A DNA stretch of 64,000 nucleotides from Nocardioides ferulae (GTDB taxonomy: Bacteria; Actinomycetota; Actinomycetes; Propionibacteriales; Nocardioidaceae): positions 1 through 64,000 of the forward strand of contig NZ_QZVR01000019.1 in NCBI RefSeq assembly GCF_003660455.1. Direction: 5' to 3'. The stretch's first letter is position 1, and every line of letters starts with the position of its first letter. The translations under genes and the position numbers were made by a program. Below are positions 49,243-57,826 of this stretch, in pieces. Under the pieces are notes generated by a model. That model was not told the DNA's origin, searched no databases, and saw nothing but the letters and a program-made list of their open reading frames with translations.

Positions 49243-50508
49243 TCAGCCGTCGGCCTTGGCCAGCAGCACCCGACGCTGCGGCTCGTTGCGGGCCAGGCTC
49301 GCCGCGAGGAGGTACGCCGTGCGGGCCTCCTCGCGCCGACCGAGCCGGCCCAACAGCTCGGCGCGCACGCTCGGCAACAGGTGCGACTCCGGCAGCGCGC
49401 CGGACGCGGCGAGCTCCTCGACCAGCTCCAGCCCGGCGGCCGGGCCGTCCAGCATGGACACCGCCACGGCACGGTTCAGCTCGACCACGGGGTTCGGCGC
49501 CACCCGTCCCAGCGCGTCGTAGAGAGTGACGATCTGGGCCCAGTCGGTCTCCGCCACGCTCGGGGCGACCGCGTGGCACCGGGCGATCGCCGCCTGCAGG
49601 GCGTAGGGCCCGCGGCCCCGACCCACCCCGTCGGCGCGATCGAGCGCGGCGCGGCCGCGCTCGATCTGGGCGCGGTCCCACCTGCTGCGGTCCTGGTCGG
49701 CCAGGAGCACCGGCGTGCCGTCGGGGCCGACCCGCGCCCGGAACCGGCTGGCCTGCAGCTCCATCAGCGCCAGCAGGGCGTGCACCTCCGGCTCGCGCGG
49801 CAGCAGCCCGGCCAGCACCCGCCCCAGCCGGAGCGCCTCGTCGGCGAGCTCGGTGCGGATCCAGCGGTCGCCGGACGTCGCGGCGTACCCCTCGGTGAAG
49901 ACCAGGTAGACCACGCCCAGGACCGAGCCGAGACGCGGCGCCCACTCGTGCGGCTCCGGGGTCTCGAACGGCACCCGCGCCGCGGACAGGGTGCGCTTGG
50001 CCCGCACGATGCGCTGCTGCACGGTGCCGACCGGGAGCAGGAACAGCCGGGCGATCTCCTCCGAGCCGAGCCCGCCCACGACTCGGAGGGTGAGCGCCAC
50101 CCGGGCCTCCCTGGAGAGCACCGGGCGGCAGGCGGTGAACACGAGCCGCAGGACGTCGTCGTCGATCGGCTCCCACTCCTCGATCCGTCCCTCGGCGGCC
50201 TCGCGGTCGAGGTCCAGGGCGAGCAGCCGGTGGCGGGCGTCGAGTCGCTCCCGGCGTCGCCACCGGTCGATCGCCCGGCGCTTGGCCACCGCCGTCAACC
50301 ACGCGCCCGGGTTGCCGGGCACCCCCTTCTGAGGCCATCGGGCGAGCGCCTCGACCACCGCCTCCTGGGCGAGCTCCTCGGCCAGGTCCAGGTCGCCGAC
50401 GTAGCGGGTGAGCGTGGCGACGATCCGGGCGCCCTCGATGCGCCACAGGGCGTCGACCCGGGCCCGCAGGGCGGGCGCCGCATCGTCAGGTGCCTGCCGG
50501 GCACTCAT
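49243..50508 (-). CDS. ECF-type sigma factor with C-terminal TPR-like domain (SigX/ECF42-like)
   Basis: A 421-residue RNA polymerase sigma factor. Region 2 (RIVATLTRYVGDLDLAEELA, then ALARWPQKGVPGNPGAWLTA) and region 4 (LTLRVVGGLGSEEIARLFLL, then GTVQQRIVRAKRTL) are present. They are followed by a 230-residue helical extension (VYLVFTEGYAATSGD, then GPYALQAAIARCHA) characteristic of the ECF group that pairs with YCII/DGPF proteins instead of an anti-sigma factor. The partner gene lies directly upstream, 26 bp away, on the same strand. Confidence 0.92.
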   Translation of the reverse strand: MSARQAPDDAAPALRARVDALWRIEGARIVATLTRYVGDLDLAEELAQEAVVEALARWPQKGVPGNPGAWLTAVAKRRAIDRWRRRERLDARHRLLALDLDREAAEGRIEEWEPIDDDVLRLVFTACRPVLSREARVALTLRVVGGLGSEEIARLFLLPVGTVQQRIVRAKRTLSAARVPFETPEPHEWAPRLGSVLGVVYLVFTEGYAATSGDRWIRTELADEALRLGRVLAGLLPREPEVHALLALMELQASRFRARVGPDGTPVLLADQDRSRWDRAQIERGRAALDRADGVGRGRGPYALQAAIARCHAVAPSVAETDWAQIVTLYDALGRVAPNPVVELNRAVAVSMLDGPAAGLELVEELAASGALPESHLLPSVRAELLGRLGRREEARTAYLLAASLARNEPQRRVLLAKADG

Positions 50509-50534
50509 GACCTGCTCGTCCTCGTGCGCGCGGC

Positions 50535-50957
50535 TCAGACGGTGCCCAGCTCCTCGCGCCAGCTCTTCTCCTTCACGACGTACTCGTTGTCGGCGTAGTC
50601 GGCGAAGTCCTCGTCGCCGGCGACCCGGCGCACCTCGAGCTTCGAGCCGGGACCGAGCGGCGCGCGCGACGCCCACTCGGCAGCCTCCTCGCGGGAGGAG
50701 ACCTGGATCAACCAGAAGCCGTTGAACAGCTCGTGCACCTCCCCGTAGGGACCGTCGGTGACGACCGGCGTCTCCGCGTCGAAGTCGACGACGAAGCCCT
50801 CCGCGGGGTCGGTCAGGCCCTCGCCGCCGAGGAGCACACCCGCCTTCATCATCGACTCGTTGTAGGCGCCCATCTGGTTGATGATCTCCTCGAAGTCCAT
50901 CTCGGCCGAGGCCTCGAGGGCCGCCGCGGTGGCACGCATGATCAGCATGTACTTCAT
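50535..50957 (-). CDS. YCII-related (DGPF) protein
   Basis: A 140-residue YCII-fold protein with the hallmark VVTDGPYGEVHELFNGFWLI. Such DGPF proteins are encoded next to ECF42-type sigma factors and are likely members of their regulon rather than regulators. ATG 50957 is chosen for the typical start MKYMLIMRA. It is divergent from a TetR gene. Confidence 0.9.
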   Translation of the reverse strand: MKYMLIMRATAAALEASAEMDFEEIINQMGAYNESMMKAGVLLGGEGLTDPAEGFVVDFDAETPVVTDGPYGEVHELFNGFWLIQVSSREEAAEWASRAPLGPGSKLEVRRVAGDEDFADYADNEYVVKEKSWREELGTV

Positions 50958-51096
50958 CGCCTGTCTCCTCTGGTCGGTGAGCCGGTCGGCTCGCTGGTCG
51001 GGAGGGCCGGATCGGCCTTCCAACTATGGCGTCGAACGGGCGGCGGCGACATCGACAACCGGATCGGAGAATTCTCGCGACACTAGACTCTGGCCC

Positions 51097-51708
51097 GTGC
51101 CTGCCGCCCGCTCCGCTGCCCCGTCGCCGGCCGTGCCCTCCGCGCGATCCACGCGGGAGCGCATCGTCGACGCGGCGGTCCGGATGACCACCGAGCAGGG
51201 GTGGGCCCAGGTCACCATGGCCCGGGTCGCCGACGAGGCCCGGGTGAGCCGGCAGACCGTCTACAACGAGATGGGCACCAAGCCCGGCCTGGCCGCCGCC
51301 ATGGTCGGCGCCGAGCTGCAGCAGTTCCTCGCCGTCGTCTCCGACGCCTTCGACCGGCACCCGGCCGACCTGGTCGCGGCGATCCGCGACGCTACCCGGG
51401 CGGTGCTCGAGCACGCCCAGGGCAACTCGCTGCTGCACGCGGTCGTCTCGGCCACTCACGGCGCCGACACCGAGCTGCTGCCGCTGCTGACCACCAACGC
51501 CGGGTCGCTGCTCGAGACCGCGAAGGCCGTGGTCCGCGAGCGGCTCGACGGGTACGACGTGGGGCTGGGCGGGGCGGAGCTGGACGCCGCGATCGACATG
51601 GTCGTGCGGGTGGTGCTCAGCCACGTCATGCAGCCCTCCGGTGCGCCGGCCGACACCGCCGCCGACGTGGCTTGGGTGGCCGAACGGGTGCTGCGCTCGC
51701 CGCGGTGA
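51097..51708 (+). CDS. TetR-family regulator
   Basis: A 203-residue TetR regulator: VTMARVADEARVSRQTVYNE followed by MGTKPGL is the DNA-binding motif. GTG 51097 has no ribosome site, but TAGACT (51084-51089) ends seven bases upstream and fits a -10 element. The mRNA is therefore probably leaderless. Divergent from the YCII/sigma pair. Its target is not evident. Confidence 0.9.
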   Translation: MPAARSAAPSPAVPSARSTRERIVDAAVRMTTEQGWAQVTMARVADEARVSRQTVYNEMGTKPGLAAAMVGAELQQFLAVVSDAFDRHPADLVAAIRDATRAVLEHAQGNSLLHAVVSATHGADTELLPLLTTNAGSLLETAKAVVRERLDGYDVGLGGAELDAAIDMVVRVVLSHVMQPSGAPADTAADVAWVAERVLRSPR

Positions 51709-51796
51709 GGCCCGCGGCGTCGATGCCGCGACCACGATCCGGTGACGACGCCCCGCCGGGTCGCAGGTCTCCGTACCCTGGCGGTGAGGAGGGCAC

Positions 51797-53038
51797 ATGG
51801 GGAGCTCACGTCGGTGGGGCGCGGCGGCACTGGCCGCCGCCCTGATGCTGCCCTCGGCCTGTGCGACCTCCGACGGGGAGGCCGAGGCCGACCCGCCCGC
51901 CTCCACTCCCGCGTCCGGGTCGCCCGGCGGCGGCAACGGGGCGGGTGAGGGCGCCACCGCGCGCCCCGCCGCCGACCCCGCCCACGCGGTGGAGCCGCCC
52001 GGCCCCCGCGAGGGGTCGATCGCGCCGGCCGACATCCTGGTCACCGCCGGCGAGACGATCAGCGACGGCACGGTCGAGGCGATCCGTGGGCTCGAGGGGG
52101 TCCTCGACGTCGAGGTGCTCTCGATCGCGCAGGTGACCATCGAGAACGAGGCCATCCAGGTGGCCGCCGTCGACCCGGCCACCTACCGCAACTTCACGCC
52201 GTACCCCACACCCGACGCGCAGGACGTCTGGGATCGGGTCGCGGGAGGTGAGCTGGCGCTGCGCCCGGCGCTCGAGAAGAAGCTGCCGCTGGACGATGCC
52301 GACTTCCTGCGGCTCGGTGTGGCCGAGGACGCCAGCGAGATCCACGTCGGTGCCTGGGCCCAGCAGGCGGTCGACGTCGACGCGGTGGTCAACCGCCGCT
52401 GGGGAGACACCCTCGGCATGACGCCCGGCAACGCGCTGCTCGTGCGCACCGGCGCCACCGTCGCGCCGCAGCCGCTGCGCAAGCCGATCCAGCGGCTCGT
52501 CGCCGGGGAGGCGTCGGTGCAGATGGTCGATGTGATGGCGCGTGAGGGCCTCGACCCCGACGCCCGGCAGATCGCGGTCACCGTCGGCTCGGTCGCCGAG
52601 GCGGTCGGGGTCTTCCGCTACACGGTGATCGGCGGCGGCCGGATCGCCCCCGACCCCGCCTGGGTGCGGGCCCACATCGCCACTGAGGAGGTGCCGATCC
52701 TCGGCACGGTCACCTGCAACAAGGCGCTCTTCCCGCAACTGCGCGCGGCGCTCACCGAGGTGGTCAGTCGCGGGCTCGCCGACGAGATCCACCCCGACGA
52801 GTACGCCGGGTGCTACTACCCGCGGTTCATCGCCGGCAGCACCACGCTGTCGAACCACTCGTTCGGGTTGGCGCTCGACCTCAACGTGCCCGGCAACGGT
52901 CGCGGCACCGTCGGCGAGATCGACCGCGACGTGGTGGCGATCTTCAAGTCGTGGGGCTTCGCGTGGGGCGGCGACTGGCGCTGGACCGACCCGATGCACT
53001 TCGAGATGGACCGGATCGTCGAGCCCTCCGGGCCGTGA
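51797..53038 (+). CDS. M15-family peptidase lipoprotein (D-Ala-D-Ala carboxypeptidase type)
   Basis: A 413-residue exported protein. The signal peptide ends in a lipobox-like PSACA, followed by a long Pro/Gly/Ala-rich linker to about residue 75. A 200-residue uncharacterised middle region precedes the C-terminal M15 (VanY-like) zinc peptidase. There TTLSNHSFGLALDLN gives the His/Asp zinc ligands and WRWTDPMHFEM the last His. It likely trims peptidoglycan stem peptides at the cell surface. Confidence 0.85.
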   Translation: MGSSRRWGAAALAAALMLPSACATSDGEAEADPPASTPASGSPGGGNGAGEGATARPAADPAHAVEPPGPREGSIAPADILVTAGETISDGTVEAIRGLEGVLDVEVLSIAQVTIENEAIQVAAVDPATYRNFTPYPTPDAQDVWDRVAGGELALRPALEKKLPLDDADFLRLGVAEDASEIHVGAWAQQAVDVDAVVNRRWGDTLGMTPGNALLVRTGATVAPQPLRKPIQRLVAGEASVQMVDVMAREGLDPDARQIAVTVGSVAEAVGVFRYTVIGGGRIAPDPAWVRAHIATEEVPILGTVTCNKALFPQLRAALTEVVSRGLADEIHPDEYAGCYYPRFIAGSTTLSNHSFGLALDLNVPGNGRGTVGEIDRDVVAIFKSWGFAWGGDWRWTDPMHFEMDRIVEPSGP

Positions 53039-53054
53039 GACCGACGGGGTTCTC

Positions 53055-53114
53055 GCCGACCCGTCACAGATTCCCGCCTTTCGGCGGCGTGTCGAGGAAC
53101 GATCGACGGCTCGG
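53055..53114. repeat. Intergenic inverted-repeat element, copy B
   Basis: About 60 bp sharing GCCGACCCGTCAC and GATTCCCGC with copy A, and GGCGTGTC plus ACGATCGACGG with copy C. The right end GACGGCTCGG has one mismatch to a perfect inverted end. It lies in the 145-bp gap after the M15 peptidase gene. Confidence 0.75.
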
Positions 53115-53183
53115 TGGTGGGGCGCCGCGCACCAACGGCACTGGGCGCCGCAACCACGGCCCCAGTCGGTAGCCTCCCGACCC

Positions 53184-54146
53184 ATGCGCGCAGTCCAGGT
53201 CCTCACGCCCACCGGCCCCGCCGACGTCGCCGTCCGCGAGGTCCCCGACCCCACCCCCGGCCCGGACGACGTGCTCGTCGAGGTGCACCGGGTCGGTGTC
53301 TCCTTCCCCGACCTGCTGCTCAGCCGCGGCGAGTACCAGCTCAAGCCCGAGCCACCGTTCACCCTCGGCGTCGACTTCGCCGGCGTCGTGGTCAGCGGCC
53401 CCGGCTTCGAGCCCGGCCAGCGGGTGGCCGGCGTCAACGCCTACGGCGGCGCCGCCGAGCTGGTCGCCAACCCGGCGCCGTTCACGTTCGCGCTGCCCGA
53501 CGGCGTCTCCTTCGATGAGGGCGCCGCGCTGCCGATGAACTACCTCACCGCCCAGTTCGCGCTGCGCCAGCGCGGCGACCTGCGCGAGGGCGAGACCGTG
53601 CTCGTGCACGGGGCCGCCGGAGGTGTCGGCACCGCCTCCATCCAGGTCGCCAAGGGCTACGGCGCTCGCACCATCGCGGTGGTCTCGACCGAGGAGAAGG
53701 CCGCGGTCGCCAAGGCCGCCGGCGCCGACGAGGCGGTGCTGCTCGACGGCTTCCGCGACGCCGTGCAGCAGCTCACCGGCGGCGCCGGGGTCGACGTCGT
53801 CGTCGACGTGGTCGGCGGCGATGCCTTCACCGACTCGCTGCGGCTGCTCGCTCCGCTGGGGCGGCTGCTCGTGGTCGGCTTCGCCGCCGGCCAGGGCATC
53901 CCCCAGGTCAAGGTCAACCGGCTGCTGCTCAACAACGTCGACGTCCGCGGCGTCGGCTGGGGCGCCTTCACCATGCTCCGCCCCGACGTGATGCAGCAGC
54001 AGTGGGCCGAGCTGGTGCCGATGATGGCCTCGGGCGTGGTCAAGCCACCGATCGGGTCGACGTACGACCTCGAGGAGTTCGGCACCGCCCTGACCGACAT
54101 GGACGCCCGGCGCACGCTCGGCAAGTCGGTGGTCCGGGTCCGCTGA
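53184..54146 (+). CDS. NADPH:quinone oxidoreductase-type MDR protein
   Basis: A 320-residue zinc-independent medium-chain reductase. GVDFAGVVVSGPGFEPGQRV, LVHGAAGGVGTASIQVAKGY (NADPH loop) and GVDVVVDVVGGDAFTDSLRL are typical of the quinone oxidoreductase group. The zinc-ligand cysteines are absent. ATG 53184 has no strong ribosome site, and the preceding TCGGTAGCCT could be a -10 region. Reduction of quinones or enones is expected. Confidence 0.92.
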   Translation: MRAVQVLTPTGPADVAVREVPDPTPGPDDVLVEVHRVGVSFPDLLLSRGEYQLKPEPPFTLGVDFAGVVVSGPGFEPGQRVAGVNAYGGAAELVANPAPFTFALPDGVSFDEGAALPMNYLTAQFALRQRGDLREGETVLVHGAAGGVGTASIQVAKGYGARTIAVVSTEEKAAVAKAAGADEAVLLDGFRDAVQQLTGGAGVDVVVDVVGGDAFTDSLRLLAPLGRLLVVGFAAGQGIPQVKVNRLLLNNVDVRGVGWGAFTMLRPDVMQQQWAELVPMMASGVVKPPIGSTYDLEEFGTALTDMDARRTLGKSVVRVR

Positions 54147-54226
54147 CGGTGCGCTGACCCGATCGGTCGGGAGGACGGCGCCACCGACACCACCGCGTCG
54201 TCACCCCGCCGGTTATCGTCGTCCCC

Positions 54227-56170
54227 GTGACGATCCTCGAGGACGCCCGACCGGGCATGAACCCCGACATCCGCCCGCAGGACGACCTGTTCGGCCACGT
54301 CAACGGCCGCTGGCTCGACGAGACCGAGATCCCCTCGGACCGCTCCAGCTGGGGGCCGTTCGTGCAGCTGGCCGACGTCGCCGAGCAGCAGGTGCACGCG
54401 ATCGTCGAGGAGCTGGCCGCGGCCGAGCGCGACACCCTCGACGACGACTCGCGCAAGATCGCCGACCTCTACGCCTCGTTCATGGACACCGAGGCGATCG
54501 CCGCCCGCGGTCTCGCCCCTGCCCGGCCGCTGATCGACGCGGTCGCCGGCCTGCGCGACGTCCGCGACCTGGCCGCGTTCCTCGGCGAGTTCGAGCGGAT
54601 CGGCGGGCACGGTCTCTTCGGCTCCTACGTCGACACCGACGACCGCAACTCCGACCGCTACCTGTTCCACCTCGTCCAGGGTGGTCTGGGCCTGCCCGAC
54701 GAGTCCTACTACCGCGACGACAAGTTCGCCGAGGTGCGGGAGAAGTACGTCGCCTACCTGGAGCGCCTGCTGTCGCTGGCCGACGTGCCCGACGCGGCCG
54801 ACCAGGCGCGCACCGTGCTCGACGTCGACACCCGGCTGGCCCAGGGCCACTGGGAGCGCGCCGAGACCCGCGACGTGCAGAAGACCTACAACCTCACCAC
54901 GCTGGCCGAGCTGAAGGCGCTCTGCCCGGCCTTCGACTGGGACGCCTACGTGACCAACCTCGGCGGCAGCGACGAGACGCTGGCCGAGAGCTGCGTGCGG
55001 CAGCCGTCCTACCTGGCCCACCTCTCCACGGTGCTCGACGAGGTGCCGCTCGAGCACTGGCAGGCCTGGCTGCTCACCCACGTGCTGCGCGCGGTCGCGG
55101 CGTACCTGCCCGACGAGTTCGTCGAGACCAACTTCGACTTCTACGGCCGCACCCTCAACGGCACCCCCGAGCTGCGCGCCCGCTGGAAGCGCGGGGTGGC
55201 GTTCGTCGAGGGCGCGATCGGCGAGGCGCTCGGCAAGGAGTACGTCGCGCGCCACTTCCCGCCGACGTCCAAGGCGCTGATGGACGACCTGGTCGCCAAC
55301 CTGCTCGCCGCCTACCGCCAGTCGATCTCGCAGCTGGACTGGATGACCGAGGCGACCAAGCAGCGGGCCTACGAGAAGCTCGACACGTTCCGTCCGAAGA
55401 TCGGCTACCCCGAGAAGTTCCGCGACTACTCCGCGTTGCAGGTGCGGCCCGACGACCTGCTCGGCAACGTCGCGGCGGCGGCCGCGTTCGAGACCGACCG
55501 CGAGCTGGGCAAGCTCGGCGGGCCCGTCGACCGCGACGAGTGGTTCATGCTGCCGCAGACCGTGAACGCCTACTACAACCCCGGCACCAACGAGATCTGC
55601 TTCCCCGCCGGCATCCTGCAGAAGCCGTTCTTCAGCCCCGACGCGCACCCGGCCGAGAACTACGGCGGCATCGGCGCGGTGATCGGCCACGAGATCGGGC
55701 ACGGCTTCGACGACCAGGGCGCGCAGTACGACGGCCTCGGCAACCTCAACGACTGGTGGACCGCCGACGACAAGGCCGCCTTCGAGGTGAAGAGCAAGAC
55801 CCTGATCGAGCAGTACGACGGCTTCGAGCCGCGGGCGCTGCCCGGCGAGCGGGTCAACGGCGCGCTGACCGTCGGCGAGAACATCGGCGACCTCGGTGGT
55901 CTCACCATCGCCCACAAGGCCTACCTGATCAGCGAGGGCGGCTCGGCCGACGAGGAGTCGCGGCGCAAGCTCTTCCTCAACTGGGCGTTCGTGTGGCGCA
56001 CCAAGCGCCGCCGCGAGCAGGAGCAGCAGTACCTCACCATCGACCCGCACAGCCCGCCGGAGTTCCGCGCCAACATCGTGCGCAACCTCGACGAGTTCCA
56101 CGAGGTGTTCGGCACCGCCCCGGGCGACGGCCTCTGGCTCGACCCCGAGCAGCGGGTGCGCATCTGGTGA
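54227..56170 (+). CDS. M13-family metallopeptidase (neprilysin-like)
   Basis: A 647-residue zinc endopeptidase of the M13 family. VIGHEIGHGFDDQGAQYDGL carries HExxH, and GENIGDLGG the third zinc ligand Glu with its Asp. VNAYYNPGTNEICFPAGILQ is the substrate-binding strand. No signal peptide is visible, so it is predicted cytoplasmic, as for actinobacterial PepO-like relatives. It starts at GTG 54227 without a ribosome site, and TTATCG upstream may be a -10 element. The next gene overlaps by four bases. Confidence 0.95.
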   Translation: MTILEDARPGMNPDIRPQDDLFGHVNGRWLDETEIPSDRSSWGPFVQLADVAEQQVHAIVEELAAAERDTLDDDSRKIADLYASFMDTEAIAARGLAPARPLIDAVAGLRDVRDLAAFLGEFERIGGHGLFGSYVDTDDRNSDRYLFHLVQGGLGLPDESYYRDDKFAEVREKYVAYLERLLSLADVPDAADQARTVLDVDTRLAQGHWERAETRDVQKTYNLTTLAELKALCPAFDWDAYVTNLGGSDETLAESCVRQPSYLAHLSTVLDEVPLEHWQAWLLTHVLRAVAAYLPDEFVETNFDFYGRTLNGTPELRARWKRGVAFVEGAIGEALGKEYVARHFPPTSKALMDDLVANLLAAYRQSISQLDWMTEATKQRAYEKLDTFRPKIGYPEKFRDYSALQVRPDDLLGNVAAAAAFETDRELGKLGGPVDRDEWFMLPQTVNAYYNPGTNEICFPAGILQKPFFSPDAHPAENYGGIGAVIGHEIGHGFDDQGAQYDGLGNLNDWWTADDKAAFEVKSKTLIEQYDGFEPRALPGERVNGALTVGENIGDLGGLTIAHKAYLISEGGSADEESRRKLFLNWAFVWRTKRRREQEQQYLTIDPHSPPEFRANIVRNLDEFHEVFGTAPGDGLWLDPEQRVRIW

Positions 56171-56922
56171 GCGGGGGCCACCCCGAGCACGGCCAGCCCG
56201 ACTTCGACGTCCGCTTCGAGTGGGGGCTGACCGGCGCCCTCGCCTGCGCCGCGCCGGTCACCGTCGTGGTCGACGTGCTCTCGTTCACCACCACGCTGTC
56301 GGTGGCGCTCGACCGGGGCATCGAGGTGTTCCCGTTCCGCTGGGGCGACGTGCGCGCCACCACCTATGCCGAGACCCGCGACGCGACGCTGGCGGTCGGC
56401 CGACGGCAGGCCGCGCCGGGCCAGGTCAGCCTGTCGCCGGTGACCGTGCGCGCCGCCGAGGGGGTACGCCGCCTGGTGCTGCCGAGCCCGAACGGCTCGG
56501 CGATCTGCTTCGGGCTCGCCGAGACCGGCACCGAGGTGTACGCCGCCTCCCTGCGCAACGCGCGCGCCGTGGCGGCGGCGCTGGCGCCGCGGTTGGGGGC
56601 CGGTGACGACGTGACGGTGGTGGCGGCGGGCGAGCGTTGGCCGGACGGCTCGCTGCGCCCCGCCGTGGAGGACCTGTGGGGCGCCGGTGCGGTGCTCGCC
56701 GGGTTGGCGGACCTCGGGGTGGGCCGGCCGAGCCCGGAGGCGCGCGTCGCCGAGGCGGCGTACCGCGCGGTGGCGGCGGACCTCCCGGCGGCACTGCACG
56801 GCTGCGCGAGCGGTCGCGAGCTGGTCGCGGGCGGCTTCGCGGCCGACGTCGACGTGGCCGCCGAGGTGGACTCCTCGAGCGTCGTCCCGCTGCTGTGCGG
56901 CGAGGCCTTCCTGCCGGCCTGA
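56167..56922 (+). CDS. 2-phosphosulfolactate phosphatase family protein (ComB-like)
   Basis: A 251-residue ComB-family protein. VTVVVDVLSFTTTLSVALDR at the N-terminus and RLVLPSPNGSAICFGLAETG, then YAASLRNARAVAAAL, match the family. No other sulfolactate or coenzyme M genes are present, so the real substrate may be another phosphorylated acid. GTG 56167 overlaps the M13 peptidase stop (GTGA-type), making the two genes one operon. Confidence 0.85.
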   Translation: MSGGHPEHGQPDFDVRFEWGLTGALACAAPVTVVVDVLSFTTTLSVALDRGIEVFPFRWGDVRATTYAETRDATLAVGRRQAAPGQVSLSPVTVRAAEGVRRLVLPSPNGSAICFGLAETGTEVYAASLRNARAVAAALAPRLGAGDDVTVVAAGERWPDGSLRPAVEDLWGAGAVLAGLADLGVGRPSPEARVAEAAYRAVAADLPAALHGCASGRELVAGGFAADVDVAAEVDSSSVVPLLCGEAFLPA

Positions 56923-56940
56923 GCCGTCCCTGGCCGGGTG

Positions 56941-57000
56941 GCCGACCCGTCGATCGTCCCCGACACGCCGCGCAATCGCGGGAATCGGTGACGGGCCGGC
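56941..57000. repeat. Intergenic inverted-repeat element, copy C (inverted)
   Basis: Exactly 60 bp from GCCGACCCGTC (56941-56951) to GACGGGCCGGC (56990-57000). Read on the minus strand it matches copies A and B: CCCGTCACCGATTCCCGC, then GGCGTGTC. It lies just after the ComB-like gene. Confidence 0.78.
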
Positions 57001-57116
57001 GACGGGGAGGGGGTTCTCCACAGGCTGGGGCCGGCCGGTTTCGCCGCCCGCCCGGCTCGGGCAGAGTCGCAACACGCGACCGGGCCCGTCCTCGGGCCGA
57101 GCAACCAGGGGGCAGC

Positions 57117-57512
57117 ATGAGCATGAGCAGGATCGAGGCCGTGCTCGCCACGATCGGCGAGCAGGCGGCCCGGGCCGAGGAGCGACTGGCCGCGGCCGAG
57201 CGGTTCGCCGGTGCGACCGAGCGGCTGCGGGTTCCGGGGCGGTCGGCGGACGACGCGGTGCAGGTCACCGTCGACGGGGTCGGCCAGCTGGTCGACGTCG
57301 ACTTCCGCGGCCGACTGGAGGCCAGCACGCCGGGGTCGCTGCGCCGGTCGGTGCTCCAGGCGCACAGGCGGGCCAGGCAGGCCCTGACGGCCGAGGTGAG
57401 CCGGCTCGCCCGGGACGCCTACGGCTCCGACTCCCCGAGCGCCGAGACGATCACCGCCGCCTACGCCCGGGCCCACGGCGGCGCCGGTGGCTCGTGGGGG
57501 GAGGAGTCGTGA
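57117..57512 (+). CDS. YbaB/EbfC-like protein (ESX-associated type)
   Basis: A 131-residue protein: a helical N-terminus (RIEAVLATIGEQAARAEERL) followed by the YbaB-type strand pair VQVTVDGVGQLVDVDFRGRL and a final helix. In actinobacteria such proteins accompany WXG-type secretion substrates rather than recR, as for EspL near ESX loci. It overlaps the next gene by four bases. The first of a three-gene coupled set. Confidence 0.75.
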   Translation: MSMSRIEAVLATIGEQAARAEERLAAAERFAGATERLRVPGRSADDAVQVTVDGVGQLVDVDFRGRLEASTPGSLRRSVLQAHRRARQALTAEVSRLARDAYGSDSPSAETITAAYARAHGGAGGSWGEES

Positions 57513-57826
57513 GCGAGCTGGTCGTCGACGCCGAGCGGATGCACACTCACGCGACGGAGGTCCGGGGGCTGGGCGGGCGCGCCGACGCGGCCGCCGACAC
57601 GGCGCGACAGGTCGCCTTCGAGCCCGACACGTTCGGCGCGATCGGGGCACGCCTGGTGCACCCGTTCCTGGTGCCGCTCGAGCTGGCCGGCGTGCTGGCC
57701 GCCCGCGCCTCGTCCGCGTCGTACGACGCGACCGCGGCCGCGCTCGACGCGGTCGCGGACGGGTTCGAGCTGGTCGACCAGGGCACCTCCGCCCGGTTCG
57801 GTCAGTTGCTCGGGAGCCTGCTGTGA
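57509..57826 (+). CDS. EspC/WXG-like small helical protein
   Basis: A 105-residue protein resembling ESX-secretion-associated EspC-like proteins: ELVVDAERMHTHATEVRGLG, then a helical repeat ending LDAVADGFELVDQGTSARFG. It starts at GTG 57509, overlapping the previous stop, and overlaps the next gene by four bases. A strict WXG motif is not seen. Export through a type VII system would be expected for this class, but no EccC or other machinery gene lies in the window. Confidence 0.7.
   Translation: MSELVVDAERMHTHATEVRGLGGRADAAADTARQVAFEPDTFGAIGARLVHPFLVPLELAGVLAARASSASYDATAAALDAVADGFELVDQGTSARFGQLLGSLL

Noticed and set aside
50509..52182. N-terminal extension of the sigma factor to 979 codons
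   Set aside because: It would run through the YCII and TetR genes on both strands; ATG 50508 gives the usual family length.
56167..56922. Coenzyme M or sulfolactate pathway
   Set aside because: Only the ComB-like gene is present; no phosphosulfolactate synthase or other partners are nearby, so no pathway is claimed.
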